A stretch of 64,000 bases of DNA from Macrostomum hystrix (taxonomy: Eukaryota > Platyhelminthes > Macrostomidae), in the NCBI GenBank assembly GCA_950097015.1, contig CATNEN010000038.1, positions 27,613,501 to 27,677,500 on the forward strand. Direction: 5' to 3'. Each line of letters opens with the position of its first letter. The first letter of the stretch is position 1. Both the position numbers and the translations under genes were made by a program. This document shows, in pieces, positions 58,001 to 64,000 of this stretch. The notes below the pieces were generated by a model, which searched no databases, was not told the origin of the DNA, and saw nothing but the letters and a program-made list of their open reading frames with translations.

Positions 58001-61000
58001 GCACTATAACAGTTTTCCGCCCTTCTTCCTCAGAATCCAAATCTGCAGTCAGTTGAATTCATTTAAGAGCTACCTAGCAATGAGTTAATTAATTTCAATA
58101 AAATTTTGCTCAACGGCCGCTGCCACCAGTTGGTGCAGGCCGGTAGGTAACGCACTAATCAATCAAAGTCTGACAGGTGCTTTTTAACCCCAGCTGACCT
58201 ACGGTGATGATAGCTATATCAACACCTTATGTCTGCAGTTTCAGCGACAATTCGTCGATATTTCCGGGTTTTCTAGAAAGCAGAATCCTTTCGACGATAC
58301 CAAAGGAAATTAGCATGCAAGAGACGATTCTATTAAATGTGATAGAAAGAGCTATTCTGAAATCGAAACTGGTAACGATTCCATAATCGTAAATTCCTGA
58401 GACGATTCCTAGAGGACGATTCTAGAGACGATTCCTAGAGGACGATTCTAGAGACGATTCCTAGAGACGATTCCCGACTAGTCTATAGAGACGATTTTCG
58501 AGACGATTTCTGAGACGAGTCTAGAGACGATTTCTGAGGCGAGTCTAGAGACGATTTCTGAGACGAGTCTAGAGACGATTTCTGAGACGAGTCTAGAGAC
58601 GATTTCTGAGACGAGTCTAGAGACGATTCTAGAGGCGATTTCTGAGACGAGTCTAGAGACGATTCTAGAGACGAATCTAGAGACGATTTCTGAGACGAGT
58701 CTAGAGACGATTCTAGAGACGAATCTAGAGACGATTTCTGAGGCGAGTCTAGAGACGAATCTAGAGACGATTTCTGAGACGAGTCTAGAGACGATTCTAG
58801 AGACGATTCTAGAGACGATTTGTTTGTTCATTCCTAGGATTATTTCAGTGAAGATTCCTGATAAGATTCTTGAGATGATTCCAAAGGAAATTCTAAGCAT
58901 AGTTCTAAAGCCGATACTAAATTAGATTAGATACCATTAGAAATAAATTCTAAACCAAAATATTATTGAGCTCACTGTTCTCGCATTTGTCTCCTGTGAA
59001 TCCGCTGACGCACTGGCAATGCCCAGCAACGCACCGACCGTTGCCTGAGCACAGCGGGTCGATGCACTCAGTCCACGGCACACTGCAGTCCTGGCCCTTC
59101 CATTGTGGATTGCAGCGGCAAATGCCCCGATCAAAGTAGCCATTGCCGCTGCACACCTGTACAGTGTCAGCTGCCGATGAGGGCGGATAACAGTGTTATC
59201 AGTAAAGGCTTTAAAAAACTTTGTTTGGGTAAAAAAACTGTCACGTGACTTCAACCTAGAGAAGAACCTAGAGAATTTCGAAAGCCCTTATCTGGCTTAT
59301 CAGTTTTCCCCATCAATTCACGAAATACAGCTAGCTGTTATCTCCGCCATTCATGAAATCTCATTTTTTGTCGTTTTAATCCCTTTTTATTGAAGGCACG
59401 TATGGGACCGATTTATATCGCTCGCTTATATTTTTTGCTTATTTTTAGGAAAAACAAGTGGATGGTGGGTGATTTTTCTGGACGGCAATGCACTGCGGTT
59501 CTAATCCGATTTAAACGAAACAAATATTGCTTGATTGTTGCATACAGTCTAGGATCCTTAGGTAGAGGTGAATGAGTGAAATTCTATTGAGCCAAGAAAT
59601 AAGAGAAATTTGTTATGAAAAACCATCAGAACAAACAGAGACAGGCATGAGACACACTGACAGACAGGCAGAACAGACTGACAGACGTGCAGAACAGACT
59701 GACAGACAGGCAGAACAGACTGACAGACAGGCAGAACAGACAGACAGACAGGCAGAACAGACTGACAGGCAGAACAGACTGACAGGCAGACAGGCAGAAC
59801 AGCCGTGTACAATAAGAGGCATAGTGAAACCTTCTACTGTATTTCCGCTTTCACAGACGCAGCAACCAGTTGTTTCACCAATTAACCCCCACCAACCCCA
59901 CCCTAATAGACGTCACTCACCAAGCGAGCAGTCGGGGCCCTTGAAGCCCTGGAAGCACTGACAGGAGCCGGCATGACAGGCGCCACGGTTGCTGCAGGCG
60001 CCATTGCAGTCGGCCAGTCGATAGTCCAAATCTGGACAGTGGCAAATGCGCGGCGGAGGGAGGGGGGAGAAGTGAGGGGAGAAAAATTGGGATGCGTCAT
60101 CGATGGCACAGCTGCGCCGCGTTGGGAGCGAAAGAAAAAAACGGGCAACCAGACTATTACACACCTCGACTTGCCCTGCTGGCTGAGGCCACAATGGCCT
60201 TAAAAAATCAATGCCCCAGAAACACCTGGCTAGCAGACAAATTTACCTGTTTTTGTAACCCGCATTTGAAGGCTCACGCTGGAGTGGCGCTGATCGTTGA
60301 TAAGCGAGACGTACCAAACTGCCGGAGTGGCCAAATGAACAGTTGCTAGGGATCGGGGCTTCTGCAATTAGGGAACAATGGGACGAATTTCGCTTGGAAA
60401 TATCCAAATCAAAGACGTGACGTTGGAGAACATTGTAGTATTTTCTTTAGGGACGATTCTAGAGAAGATTCTAAAGACGATTCTAGAGACGATTCTAGAA
60501 AAAATTCTAGAGACGATTCTAGACAAGATTCTAGAGACGATTCTAGAGACGATTCTAGAGACGATTCTAGACAAGATTCTAGAGACGATTCTAGAGACGA
60601 TTCTAGAGACGATTCTAGAGACGATTCTAGAGACGATTCTCGAGACGATTCTAGAAAAATTTTTAGAGACGATTCTAGACAGGATTCTAGAGACGATTCT
60701 AGAGACGATTCTAGACAAGATTCTAGAGACGATTCTAGAGACGATTCTAGACAAGATTCTAGAGACGATTCTAGAGACGATTCTAGAGACGATTCTAGAA
60801 AAATTTTTAGAGACGATTCTAGACAGGATTCTAGAGACGATTCTAGAGACGATTCTAGACAAGATTCTAGAGACGATTCTAGAGACGATTCTAGAGACGA
60901 TTCTAGAGACGATTCTAGAGACGATTCTTTAACTGAACTTATAGGCTATTCCAGGGTATGATTTTACTATGTGTTGTCAATATTTTCTGCTAGCAAATTT

Positions 61001-61917
61001 TCCACGCAATCTTCAATCAACGATTGAAATTATACAACTAAAAACTGGTTTTACAGCTGCAGTGTCGATTCGCGTCGAACAGGGCGGACAAAACATCGAC
61101 AGCTGACTTTAGATCTCTAGCCCCACCCCCACAGAAACCTGGTCTCCTAGTTACCAGTGTGATAATCCTTTCTAACACGCCTTTATAGCCATCGCAACCA
61201 TATAATAGGCGGTTAGGATTGCTGTTGCATTACCTCAACCCACTACCCGTAGCTGGAGAGATAGTCGGTGATACAACACTTGGATAATAGCAGTAAAGTT
61301 TGGTCTCTTGACCTTGTGGCAAAGCGTACAATATTTTTTCTGTTTCTTTTAGACACCATTCGAGAAAAACACATCGGGAGGTAAATGGTACACGGCTCTG
61401 TTTTCTAATGGCGAAAAAAACGCCAAGGTAGGACAAACCAGAATAGTTGTTATTTCTTCGATGCGTTAAGAAGATAAGCTAAGAATGCTTTGCTACCTTA
61501 TGAAGAACATTGACCATCCTAATGACTGTTGTATTACGTAATTTGCCAGATCTCCCATTAGAGATAGGGCCAGAATTTAGCAGTCATCGTGAGAACAAAA
61601 TGTTTCCCTCCTTACCTGACTTTGAACATTTACTAGACGTTGAAACAAGTCGTGCTGCACAGCTGTTGGCAAACTGTTTCGCCTGAGATACAGTCCAACA
61701 ACGTGCTGATAGGGTAGGCTAATGTTCACTAGCAGGTAGCAGGTCTGGTGTACGCTTACTTGGCCGGACCAGTAGCCCGACGGTTCCAGACTGAGTTTCA
61801 GAGGCTCCAGTGTGGAAATTTCCTGAGGCGGCGGCGCCTTAGGGTCGAACAGGCCGAATAGGGTGAGATTCTGCGACTGGCTGACTTCTATTCGCTTCTC
61901 AAATTCGGCGGAACGAG
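32812..61917 (-). CDS. Ten: teneurin (3' 17 exons; 5' end beyond the window)
   Basis: Exons: 61917-61616, 60361-60247, 60031-59921, 59170-58976, 53382-53143, 53056-52874, 48697-48539, 48452-48248, 48037-47292, 47193-47053, 45745-44520, 44289-43635, 39946-39588, 38411-38209, 37674-37416, 35630-34125, 34014-32812. Their 7,808 nt join without a frame break into about 2,601 residues. Order: post-membrane segment, eight EGF repeats, Cys-rich linker, TTR and FN-plug, NHL propeller, YD shell, Rhs core, C-terminal GHH-like domain. This is the complete teneurin ectodomain order. Teneurins are type II adhesion proteins that bind latrophilins and guide neuronal wiring. The missing part is the cytoplasmic and membrane region. 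Two introns appear to start with GC. Sequence divergence from vertebrate members is high. Confidence 0.95.
34125..35630 (-). CDS. teneurin exon: YD-repeat shell, main part
   Basis: Acceptor CTCTCCATACAG, donor CAG|GTAGGT, 502 residues. YD-type motifs include YDSRTGLPSRVGGVEYDFDA, FRYDAKGLIRRAESID, LRYVYDAQDRLIARLDR and MQFFYSNPEHTRRVTHF, then YYVVSDYFGSALALLNQRG. This builds the Rhs-like barrel wall and leads into the Rhs core. Confidence 0.95.
35700..36565. other. teneurin intron sequence, short local duplication
   Basis: A block of about 45 bp (GTGCTCAAAGATTCTGACTC onward) occurs twice in tandem at about 35670-35810. Otherwise nothing recognised. Confidence 0.5.
36568..36925 (+). mobile_element. 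tRNA-derived SINE family 1, full-length reference copy
   Basis: The head has A box GTAGCAGAGCGGTC and B box GAGGTCGATTCC, spaced as in a tRNA gene. The body then carries GGCTTGGGGGCTTGCCGTGC, GCCTGACGATGAGAAAGTCA, a TG-rich stretch and a TATTATTATATTTT tail. It lies in a teneurin intron, antisense to the gene. Confidence 0.85.
37416..37674 (-). CDS. teneurin exon: YD shell, fourth part
   Basis: Acceptor TTGACACAG, donor GTG|GTAAGA, 86 residues. LSALTWSDRPRTASERTG and EYRYDYSAK match 'LAGLQRGAMSER...WSYSYLDK' of the family. Confidence 0.88.
37955..38190 (-). mobile_element. tRNA-derived SINE family 1
   Basis: A minus-strand copy next to a teneurin splice donor (38209). It has B-box-like GGATTCGAGCTCAGGAACC and the CAAGCCTCCAAGCCTTCTC and CAGGTGTGTGCATCGTC body blocks. 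Confidence 0.75.
38209..38411 (-). CDS. teneurin exon: YD shell, third part
   Basis: Acceptor AAATTACAG, donor CACGG|GTGAGT. VLLISYQPSDRKESYHI and LLFTIAYNSADQPISVTPNP align with the conserved 'LLSIDYDRN...TLRIIYDQVGRP..W' segment. Phase 0 in, phase 2 out. Confidence 0.9.
38420..39585. other. 1.2-kb teneurin intron, nothing recognised
   Basis: No repeat or exon seen. Confidence 0.4.
39588..39946 (-). CDS. teneurin exon: YD shell, second part
   Basis: Acceptor AAAATTCAG, 119 residues plus two bases. The product (LSDLGRVTASAVSSS, then LAHYQSVVESTLPLMGHH) is weakly conserved. It ends HQRLLK, and the only donor with correct phase 0 is AAG|GCAAGA, a GC donor. The next exon continues INNRPVLLISYQPSD, together matching the family's LRVNGRNLLSIDYD. 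Confidence 0.85.
39960..43600. other. 3.7-kb teneurin intron, nothing recognised
   Basis: Scanned on both strands for EGF, NHL, YD or transposase-like frames without success. The short open frames look random. Confidence 0.4.
43635..44289 (-). CDS. teneurin exon: first YD-shell part
   Basis: Acceptor TAAACAG, 218 residues. VMSADATELFTFNSDGKHVS and GDGRTWQFEYNQPDMTRPSG match the teneurin start of the YD shell. A usable GT donor with good consensus is absent. GG|GCAAGT at 43635 fits the required phase 1 and is a strong GC-type donor. CCA|GTTCGG at 43641 also fits phase but is weak. Confidence 0.85.
44520..45745 (-). CDS. teneurin exon: NHL beta-propeller
   Basis: Acceptor TTCCCCAG, donor CAG|GTTGGT, 408 residues. 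IHRGDGSTEY begins it, and at least five NHL-type blades follow: LLSPVALTVTNAGHLVVGDG; IEPKGLAIDKRGVLYFADG; RWPSALAYNPVDNSVYFLDD; HEPRGIAFSHRGELYITEA; SLGSVAVSPFGEVFLAD. In teneurins this propeller mediates homophilic contacts. Confidence 0.95.
45750..46720. other. teneurin intron, nothing recognised
   Basis: Short open frames without domain features. No repeat visible before the SINE at 46725. Confidence 0.4.
46725..46915 (-). mobile_element. SINE family 2, full copy
   Basis: On the minus strand: A-box-like TCAGCCTAGTGGTTAGAGC, B-box-like CAGTTCCATTCTCAG, core TTGAGCAAGACACTTGATTC, then TATAAAATTGCC. The core resembles the 'CTTGGGCAAGACACTT' domain of widespread metazoan SINEs (recalled knowledge, not searched). 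This copy reveals that the LTR element at 9171-18307 split a sister copy. Confidence 0.75.
47053..47193 (-). CDS. teneurin exon: end of FN-plug
   Basis: Acceptor TCATTGCAG, donor AAAG|GTATGC, 47 residues. ANCPDIVWDFTSALMSGIEL, then LGQWSLDIVHAYDF matches 'C.S.I.WE...LL.G.EL..S.LG.WSLD.HH'. Confidence 0.9.
47292..48037 (-). CDS. teneurin exon: TTR-like domain and FN-plug
   Basis: Acceptor CCCGACAG, donor AGAA|GTAAGT, 248 codons. VVVGRIILPDGSSVMACRVW and SRSDGTFLLVVVGGKAVKLS match the transthyretin-related (carboxypeptidase regulatory-like) domain. LTYTFQWDRMDTFGRPYTGL matches the FN-plug 'YTFIWDKTDAYGQ.VYGL' motif. Confidence 0.93.
48248..48452 (-). CDS. teneurin exon: Cys-rich linker (DCNDPDCC)
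   Basis: Acceptor ATTTCAG, donor AAA|GTAAGT. GLIDCNDPDCCLHSVC is a teneurin hallmark. The exon then reads into the FxxRIKxLxGK segment (SSFERRVKFLIGKESVQ). Phase 1 in, phase 2 out. Confidence 0.9.
48539..48697 (-). CDS. teneurin exon: EGF 8 and start of Cys-rich linker
   Basis: Acceptor CCACCCAG, donor GGAG|GTGAAA. GCPNACNNRGNCERSG, then WQCVCVGGGKWRGSAC, then CADGLDNDGG; the last is the teneurin 'C.D..DN..DGL' motif just after EGF 8. Confidence 0.9.
48870..49150 (+). mobile_element. tRNA-derived SINE family 1, 5'-truncated with shared tail
   Basis: Begins in the GAGAAGGTTTTTGGGGCTTG body, passes GCCTGACGATGAGAAAGTCA and ends in the AGTCCATGGACTG...GTACGC tail also found at 21485-21530. Confidence 0.7.
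49955..50172 (-). mobile_element. tRNA-derived SINE family 1
   Basis: Near-complete copy: plus-strand blocks GGTGTGTACATCTGCCCTGA, TCGTCAGGCAGTATTCAC, GAATGTGGCCTCGTCGCGGA and B-box-like GAATCGAGCTCAGGGACC with A-box CTCTGCCACTCACC. Confidence 0.8.
50519..52829. repeat. 30-bp minisatellite, about 77 copies
   Basis: Almost perfect tandem array of GCAGTAGCTTCATACCCATC CTGCAACACT. Variants: ATACC/ACACC, CTGCAG/CTACAG and a rare linked CATCATGCAACACTGGAG form appearing three times (about 51415, 51835, 52645). The linked variants, spaced 420 and 810 bp, indicate block duplications of many units. Because 30 is divisible by 3 and the unit lacks stops, long frames arise on both strands (798 codons on the minus strand). 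It lies wholly in a teneurin intron. Confidence 0.97.
52874..53056 (-). CDS. teneurin exon: EGF 6 and EGF 7
   Basis: Acceptor AACAAACAG, donor CTGG|GTGAGC. Two standard six-Cys repeats (CENGVCLNGSCQC; CERNGKCVNGTCAC). The intron begins only about 45 bp before the 30-bp minisatellite. Reading past the donor hits TGA within a few codons. Confidence 0.9.
53143..53382 (-). CDS. teneurin exon: EGF 4 and EGF 5
   Basis: Acceptor TTACACCAG, donor TTTG|GTGAGC. EGF 4 has six Cys (CHPSADCGGRGVCESGRCRC). EGF 5 is elongated and has five Cys (CENLGGVRRLLPCSGRG, then CDCNDGYHGDAC), so an odd number. Confidence 0.82.
53535..53765 (-). mobile_element. tRNA-derived SINE family 1
   Basis: Plus-strand blocks GGTGTGTACATCTGCCCTGA, TCGTCAGGCAGTGTACACTC, TGCACGACAAG and GAAATCGAGCTCAGGGACC, ending in an A-box-like CTCTGCCGCTCAGCC. 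In a teneurin intron. Confidence 0.8.
53770..54980. other. teneurin intron with a pyrimidine tract
   Basis: Nothing coding. A strand-asymmetric CT-rich tract lies at about 54535-54625. Confidence 0.45.
54987..55592. repeat. 23-bp purine-rich minisatellite, about 26 copies
   Basis: Unit close to GAGACTAGAGATGGGAGAAG AGT with GAC/GAT and CGG/TGG/TGA variants. Nearly all purine on the plus strand. In the 5.6-kb teneurin intron between EGF 3 and EGF 4. Confidence 0.93.
56264..57936. repeat. 16-bp pyrimidine-rich minisatellite, about 104 copies
   Basis: Unit CTCATCTCTACCCTGT with TACC/TGCC, GTCT/ATCT and CATC/TATC variants. The left third is homogeneous (TACCC); the right part carries mixed TGCCC units, including a duplicated block of over 400 bp (57150-57430 and 57660-57900 are close to identical). 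The long plus-strand frames across it are artefacts of the repeat. Confidence 0.95.
58394..58820. repeat. 12-bp GACGATTCTAGA array A
   Basis: Tandem 12-mers GACGATTCTAGA, GACGATTTCTGA and GACGAGTCTAGA, alternating in a higher-order pattern. Each unit holds or nearly holds the palindrome TCTAGA. It lies just after the EGF 2-3 exon in the teneurin transcript. Confidence 0.93.
58976..59170 (-). CDS. teneurin exon: EGF 2 and EGF 3
   Basis: Acceptor ATCGGCAG, donor AACA|GTGAGC. EGF 2 (CSGNGYFDRGICRC, then WKGQDC) has only four Cys. EGF 3 (CIDPLCSGNGRCVAGHCQC) has six. Confidence 0.88.
59655..59802. repeat. 21-bp minisatellite, about 7 copies
   Basis: Unit GACAGACAGGCAGAACAGACT, with degenerate edges. 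In the short intron between EGF 1 and EGF 2-3 exons. Confidence 0.9.
59921..60031 (-). CDS. teneurin exon: EGF 1
   Basis: Acceptor CACTGTCCAG, donor TTG|GTGAGT. One six-Cys EGF repeat (CNGACSNRGACHAGSCQC, then FKGPDC). It enters in phase 1 and leaves in phase 1, as do the next EGF exons, so they form a symmetric exon series. Confidence 0.88.
60247..60361 (-). CDS. teneurin exon: segment before EGF 1
   Basis: Acceptor AATTGCAG, donor CAG|GTAAAT, 38 codons plus one base. VHLATPAVWYVSLINDQRHS matches the GIWHLAFYNDG region of teneurins. Too short for ordinary open-frame listing; phase fits both neighbours. Confidence 0.8.
60450..60928. repeat. 12-bp GACGATTCTAGA array B
   Basis: About 40 units of GACGATTCTAGA with AAGATTCTAGAC and AAAAATTTTTAGA variants; a block holding the ATTTTTAG variant occurs twice. 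Same core unit as array A 1.6 kb away. The two arrays bracket the exons at 60361-60247, 60031-59921 and 59170-58976. Confidence 0.93.
60935..61610. other. teneurin intron, nothing recognised
   Basis: No exon or repeat seen between array B and the exon at 61616. Confidence 0.4.
61616..61917 (-). CDS. teneurin exon: membrane-proximal segment
   Basis: Acceptor CCCCCGCAG, donor CAG|GTAAGG. It holds PSGYWSGQVSVHQTCYLLVN followed by ISLPYQHVVGLYLRRNSLPT, matching the family's GYW...LxFNxSL...VGVYxRRxxPP stretch between membrane helix and EGF repeats. Enters in phase 1, leaves in phase 0. Confidence 0.85.
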
Positions 61918-61982
61918 CTGCGGGGGAGAGGATGGAAACGTTTTTATAATTCTAGAGGATACTTAACAGTAAAAGTGCCACA

Positions 61983-62390
61983 GGGGTATTTCAAATACCC
62001 GCTGCCTACTTCGTGAAAGTCCACCATACGAGTATGAATCAGAATTTGCCGCCGTCTACGATGAACTAACTTTTAAAGCCCTTCAGAACTACCTCAGCAA
62101 CGTAGAGATATTCGACGATTCTTGTCGAAAGACCCTGGTGACAAGATTGCTATAAGTTTGCTCTGTATGTGATAGCCAAAACGATTACATGAAGAATTTT
62201 TTAAGCAGCAAAATATGCCTATATATAGGTGTTTTTCGCCACCAGACACCCCGACAAGAATCGTTGAATATCTCGACGATGCCGACGTTTTGTCATTCTG
62301 AAAGTTGTTTCATTGGTTAGAGTGGAAAACTTTAGCTCGTGTTAAGGATTTTCATAGCAGTTAGTTTAATATATTGGGAGATATTTTAGG
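61983..62390. mobile_element. MITE-like element, family B, copy 3 (right end lost)
   Basis: Left end GGGGTATTTCAAATACCCGC followed by CTGCCTACTTCGTGAA as in copy 2, and the GTTGAATATCTCGACGATG block. The right terminal repeat is replaced by the purine array that starts about 62392. Confidence 0.55.
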
Positions 62391-62391
62391 A

Positions 62392-64000
62392 CACGAAAGG
62401 AGAGGAGAGGGTAGGAGAGAAGATTAGTGGAGTGGAGAGAAAAGGAGAGAAGAGGAGAGGAGAGGAGAGGGGAGGAGAGGATAGGAGAGGATAGGAGAGG
62501 ATAGGAGAGGAGAGGAGAGGAGAGGATAGGAGAGGAGAGGAGAGGAGAGGAGAGGAGAGGAGAGAAGAAGAGAGGAGAGGATAGGAGAGGAGAGGAGAGG
62601 AGAGGAGAGGAGAGGAGAGAAGAGGAGAGGAGAGGAGAGGATTGGAGAGGAGAGGAGAGGAGAGGAGAGGATAGGAGAGGAGAGGAGAGGAGAGGAGAGG
62701 AGAGAAGAGGAGAGGAGAGGAGAGGATAGGAGAGGAGAGGAGAGAAGAGAAGAGGAGAGAAGAGGAGAGGAGAGAAGAGGAGAGGAGAGGAGAGGAGAGA
62801 GGAGGAGAGAAGAGGAGAGGAGAGGAGAGGAGAGGAGAGGAGAGGGTAGGAGAGAAGATTAGTGGAGTGGAGAGAAAAGGAGAGAAGAGGAGAGGAGAGG
62901 AGAGGGGAGGAGAGGATAGGAGAGGATAGGAGAGGATAGGAGAGGAGAGGAGAGGATAGGAGAGGAGAGGAGAGGAGAGGAGAGGAGAGGAGAGGAGAGA
63001 AGAAGAGAGGAGAGGATAGGAGAGGAGAGGAGAGGAGAGGAGAGGAGAGGAGAGAAGAGGAGAGGAGAGGAGAGGATTGGAGAGGAGAGGAGAGGAGAGG
63101 AGAGGATAGGAGAGGAGAGGAGAGGAGAGGAGAGGAGAGAAGAGGAGAGGAGAGGAGAGGATAGGAGAGGAGAGGAGAGAAGAGAAGAGGAGAGAAGAGG
63201 AGAGGAGAGAAGAGGAGAGGAGAGGAGAGGAGAGAGGAGGAGAGAAGAGGAGAGGAGAGGAGAGGAGAGGAGAGGAGAGGGTAGGAGAGAAGATTAGTGG
63301 AGTGGAGAGAAAAGGAGAGAAGAGGAGAGGAGAGGAGAGGGGAGGAGAGGATAGGAGAGGATAGGAGAGGATAGGAGAGGAGAGGAGAGGATAGGAGAGG
63401 ATAGGAGAGGAGAGGAGAGGAGAGGAGAGGAGAGGAGAGAAGAAGAGAGGAGAGGATAGGAGAGGAGAGGAGAGGAGAGGAGAGGAGAGGAGAGAAGAGG
63501 AGAGGAGAGGAGAGGATTGGAGAGGAGAGGAGAGGAGAGGAGAGGATAGGAGAGGAGAGGAGAGGAGAGGAGAGGAGAGAAGAGGAGAGGAGAGGAGAGG
63601 ATAGGAGAGGAGAGGAGAGAAGAGAAGAGGAGAGAAGAGGAGAGGAGAGAAGAGGAGAGGAGAGGAGAGGAGAGAGGAGGAGAGAAGAGGAGAGGAGAGG
63701 AGAGGAGAGGAGAGGAGAGGGTAGGAGAGAAGATTAGTGGAGTGGAGAGAAAAGGAGAGAAGAGGAGAGGAGAGGAGAGGGGAGGAGAGGATAGGAGAGG
63801 ATAGGAGAGGATAGGAGAGGAGAGGAGAGGAGAGGATAGGAGAGGAGAGGAGAGGAGAGGAGAGGAGAGGAGAGAAGAAGAGAGGAGAGGATAGGAGAGG
63901 AGAGGAGAGGAGAGGAGAGGAGAGGAGAGAAGAGGAGAGGAGAGGAGAGGATTGGAGAGGAGAGGAGAGGAGAGGAGAGGATAGGAGAGGAGAGGAGAGG
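62392..64000. repeat. AGGAG/GAGAG pentamer array with 435-440 bp higher-order repeat, runs off the window
   Basis: Essentially all purine on the plus strand: thousands of bases of GGAGA pentamers with AGATA and AGAGA variants. A landmark GTAGGAGAGAAGATTAGTGG recurs at 62411, 62846, 63281 and 63721, giving higher-order units of 435, 435 and 440 bp that are nearly identical internally. The array continues past 64000. Confidence 0.96.

Noticed and set aside
56211..58088. Long plus-strand ORFs of LSHLYPVSSLPC repeats
   Set aside because: The 16-bp array yields a 48-bp coding period without stops in several frames. No signal or domain, antisense to teneurin in its intron.
58478..60932. ORFs of SRIVSR and ETILETIL repeats
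   Set aside because: Arise from the 12-bp GACGATTCTAGA arrays, present on both strands.

Overview
This is animal nuclear DNA. Spliced genes with GT-AG (and apparently two GC-AG) introns, an extracellular receptor, a teneurin, secreted Kazal inhibitors, tRNA-derived SINEs, MITE-like repeats, a Ty3/gypsy element and many minisatellites all point to an invertebrate bilaterian. The receptor and teneurin are quite divergent from the vertebrate family members I know, so a fast-evolving lineage such as a free-living flatworm is a reasonable but unproven guess. Every gene found, and the retroelement, lies on the minus strand, so genes read from high to low coordinates.

Layout. 1-2.7 kb: repeats (a 12-bp array, a MITE-like element carrying 14 copies of a 37-bp unit, and a second MITE family). 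3.2-8.6 kb: a spliced gene for a one-pass membrane receptor with two tandem class C GPCR-type venus-flytrap domains and no 7TM, kinase or cyclase part. 9.17-18.31 kb: a nearly pristine Ty3/gypsy retrotransposon inserted into a SINE. Its LTRs differ by one GA unit, and it has gag, a textbook -1 frameshift signal, pol, and an extra ORF3. 19.2-31.5 kb: a cluster of secreted multi-Kazal protease inhibitor genes: five apparently intact single-exon genes, one carrying an in-frame TAG, and one shredded pseudogene. The intact ones share a TATA box roughly 80-100 bp before the start codon. 32.8-61.9 kb: the 3' 17 exons of a teneurin gene; its cytoplasmic and transmembrane 5' end lies beyond the right edge. 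62.4-64 kb: a pure-purine pentamer array with a 435-440 bp higher-order period, in a teneurin intron.

The teneurin exons were assembled by hand from splice signals, reading phase and family resemblance. They join without a frame break into about 2,600 codons: membrane-proximal region, eight EGF repeats, Cys-rich/TTR/FN-plug, NHL propeller, YD shell, Rhs core and a GHH-like C terminus. Its introns host at least five unrelated tandem arrays (30, 23, 16, 21 and 12 bp units) and several SINE copies.

Most notable: the two-flytrap single-pass receptor; the phase-perfect GGGAAAC frameshift site with a 6-nt spacer and stem-loop; the 26-residue Cys repeats between RNase H and integrase; ORF3; the diversified Kazal cluster; and the tandem-array-laden teneurin introns. 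All assignments rest on reading the sequence; no database search was run.
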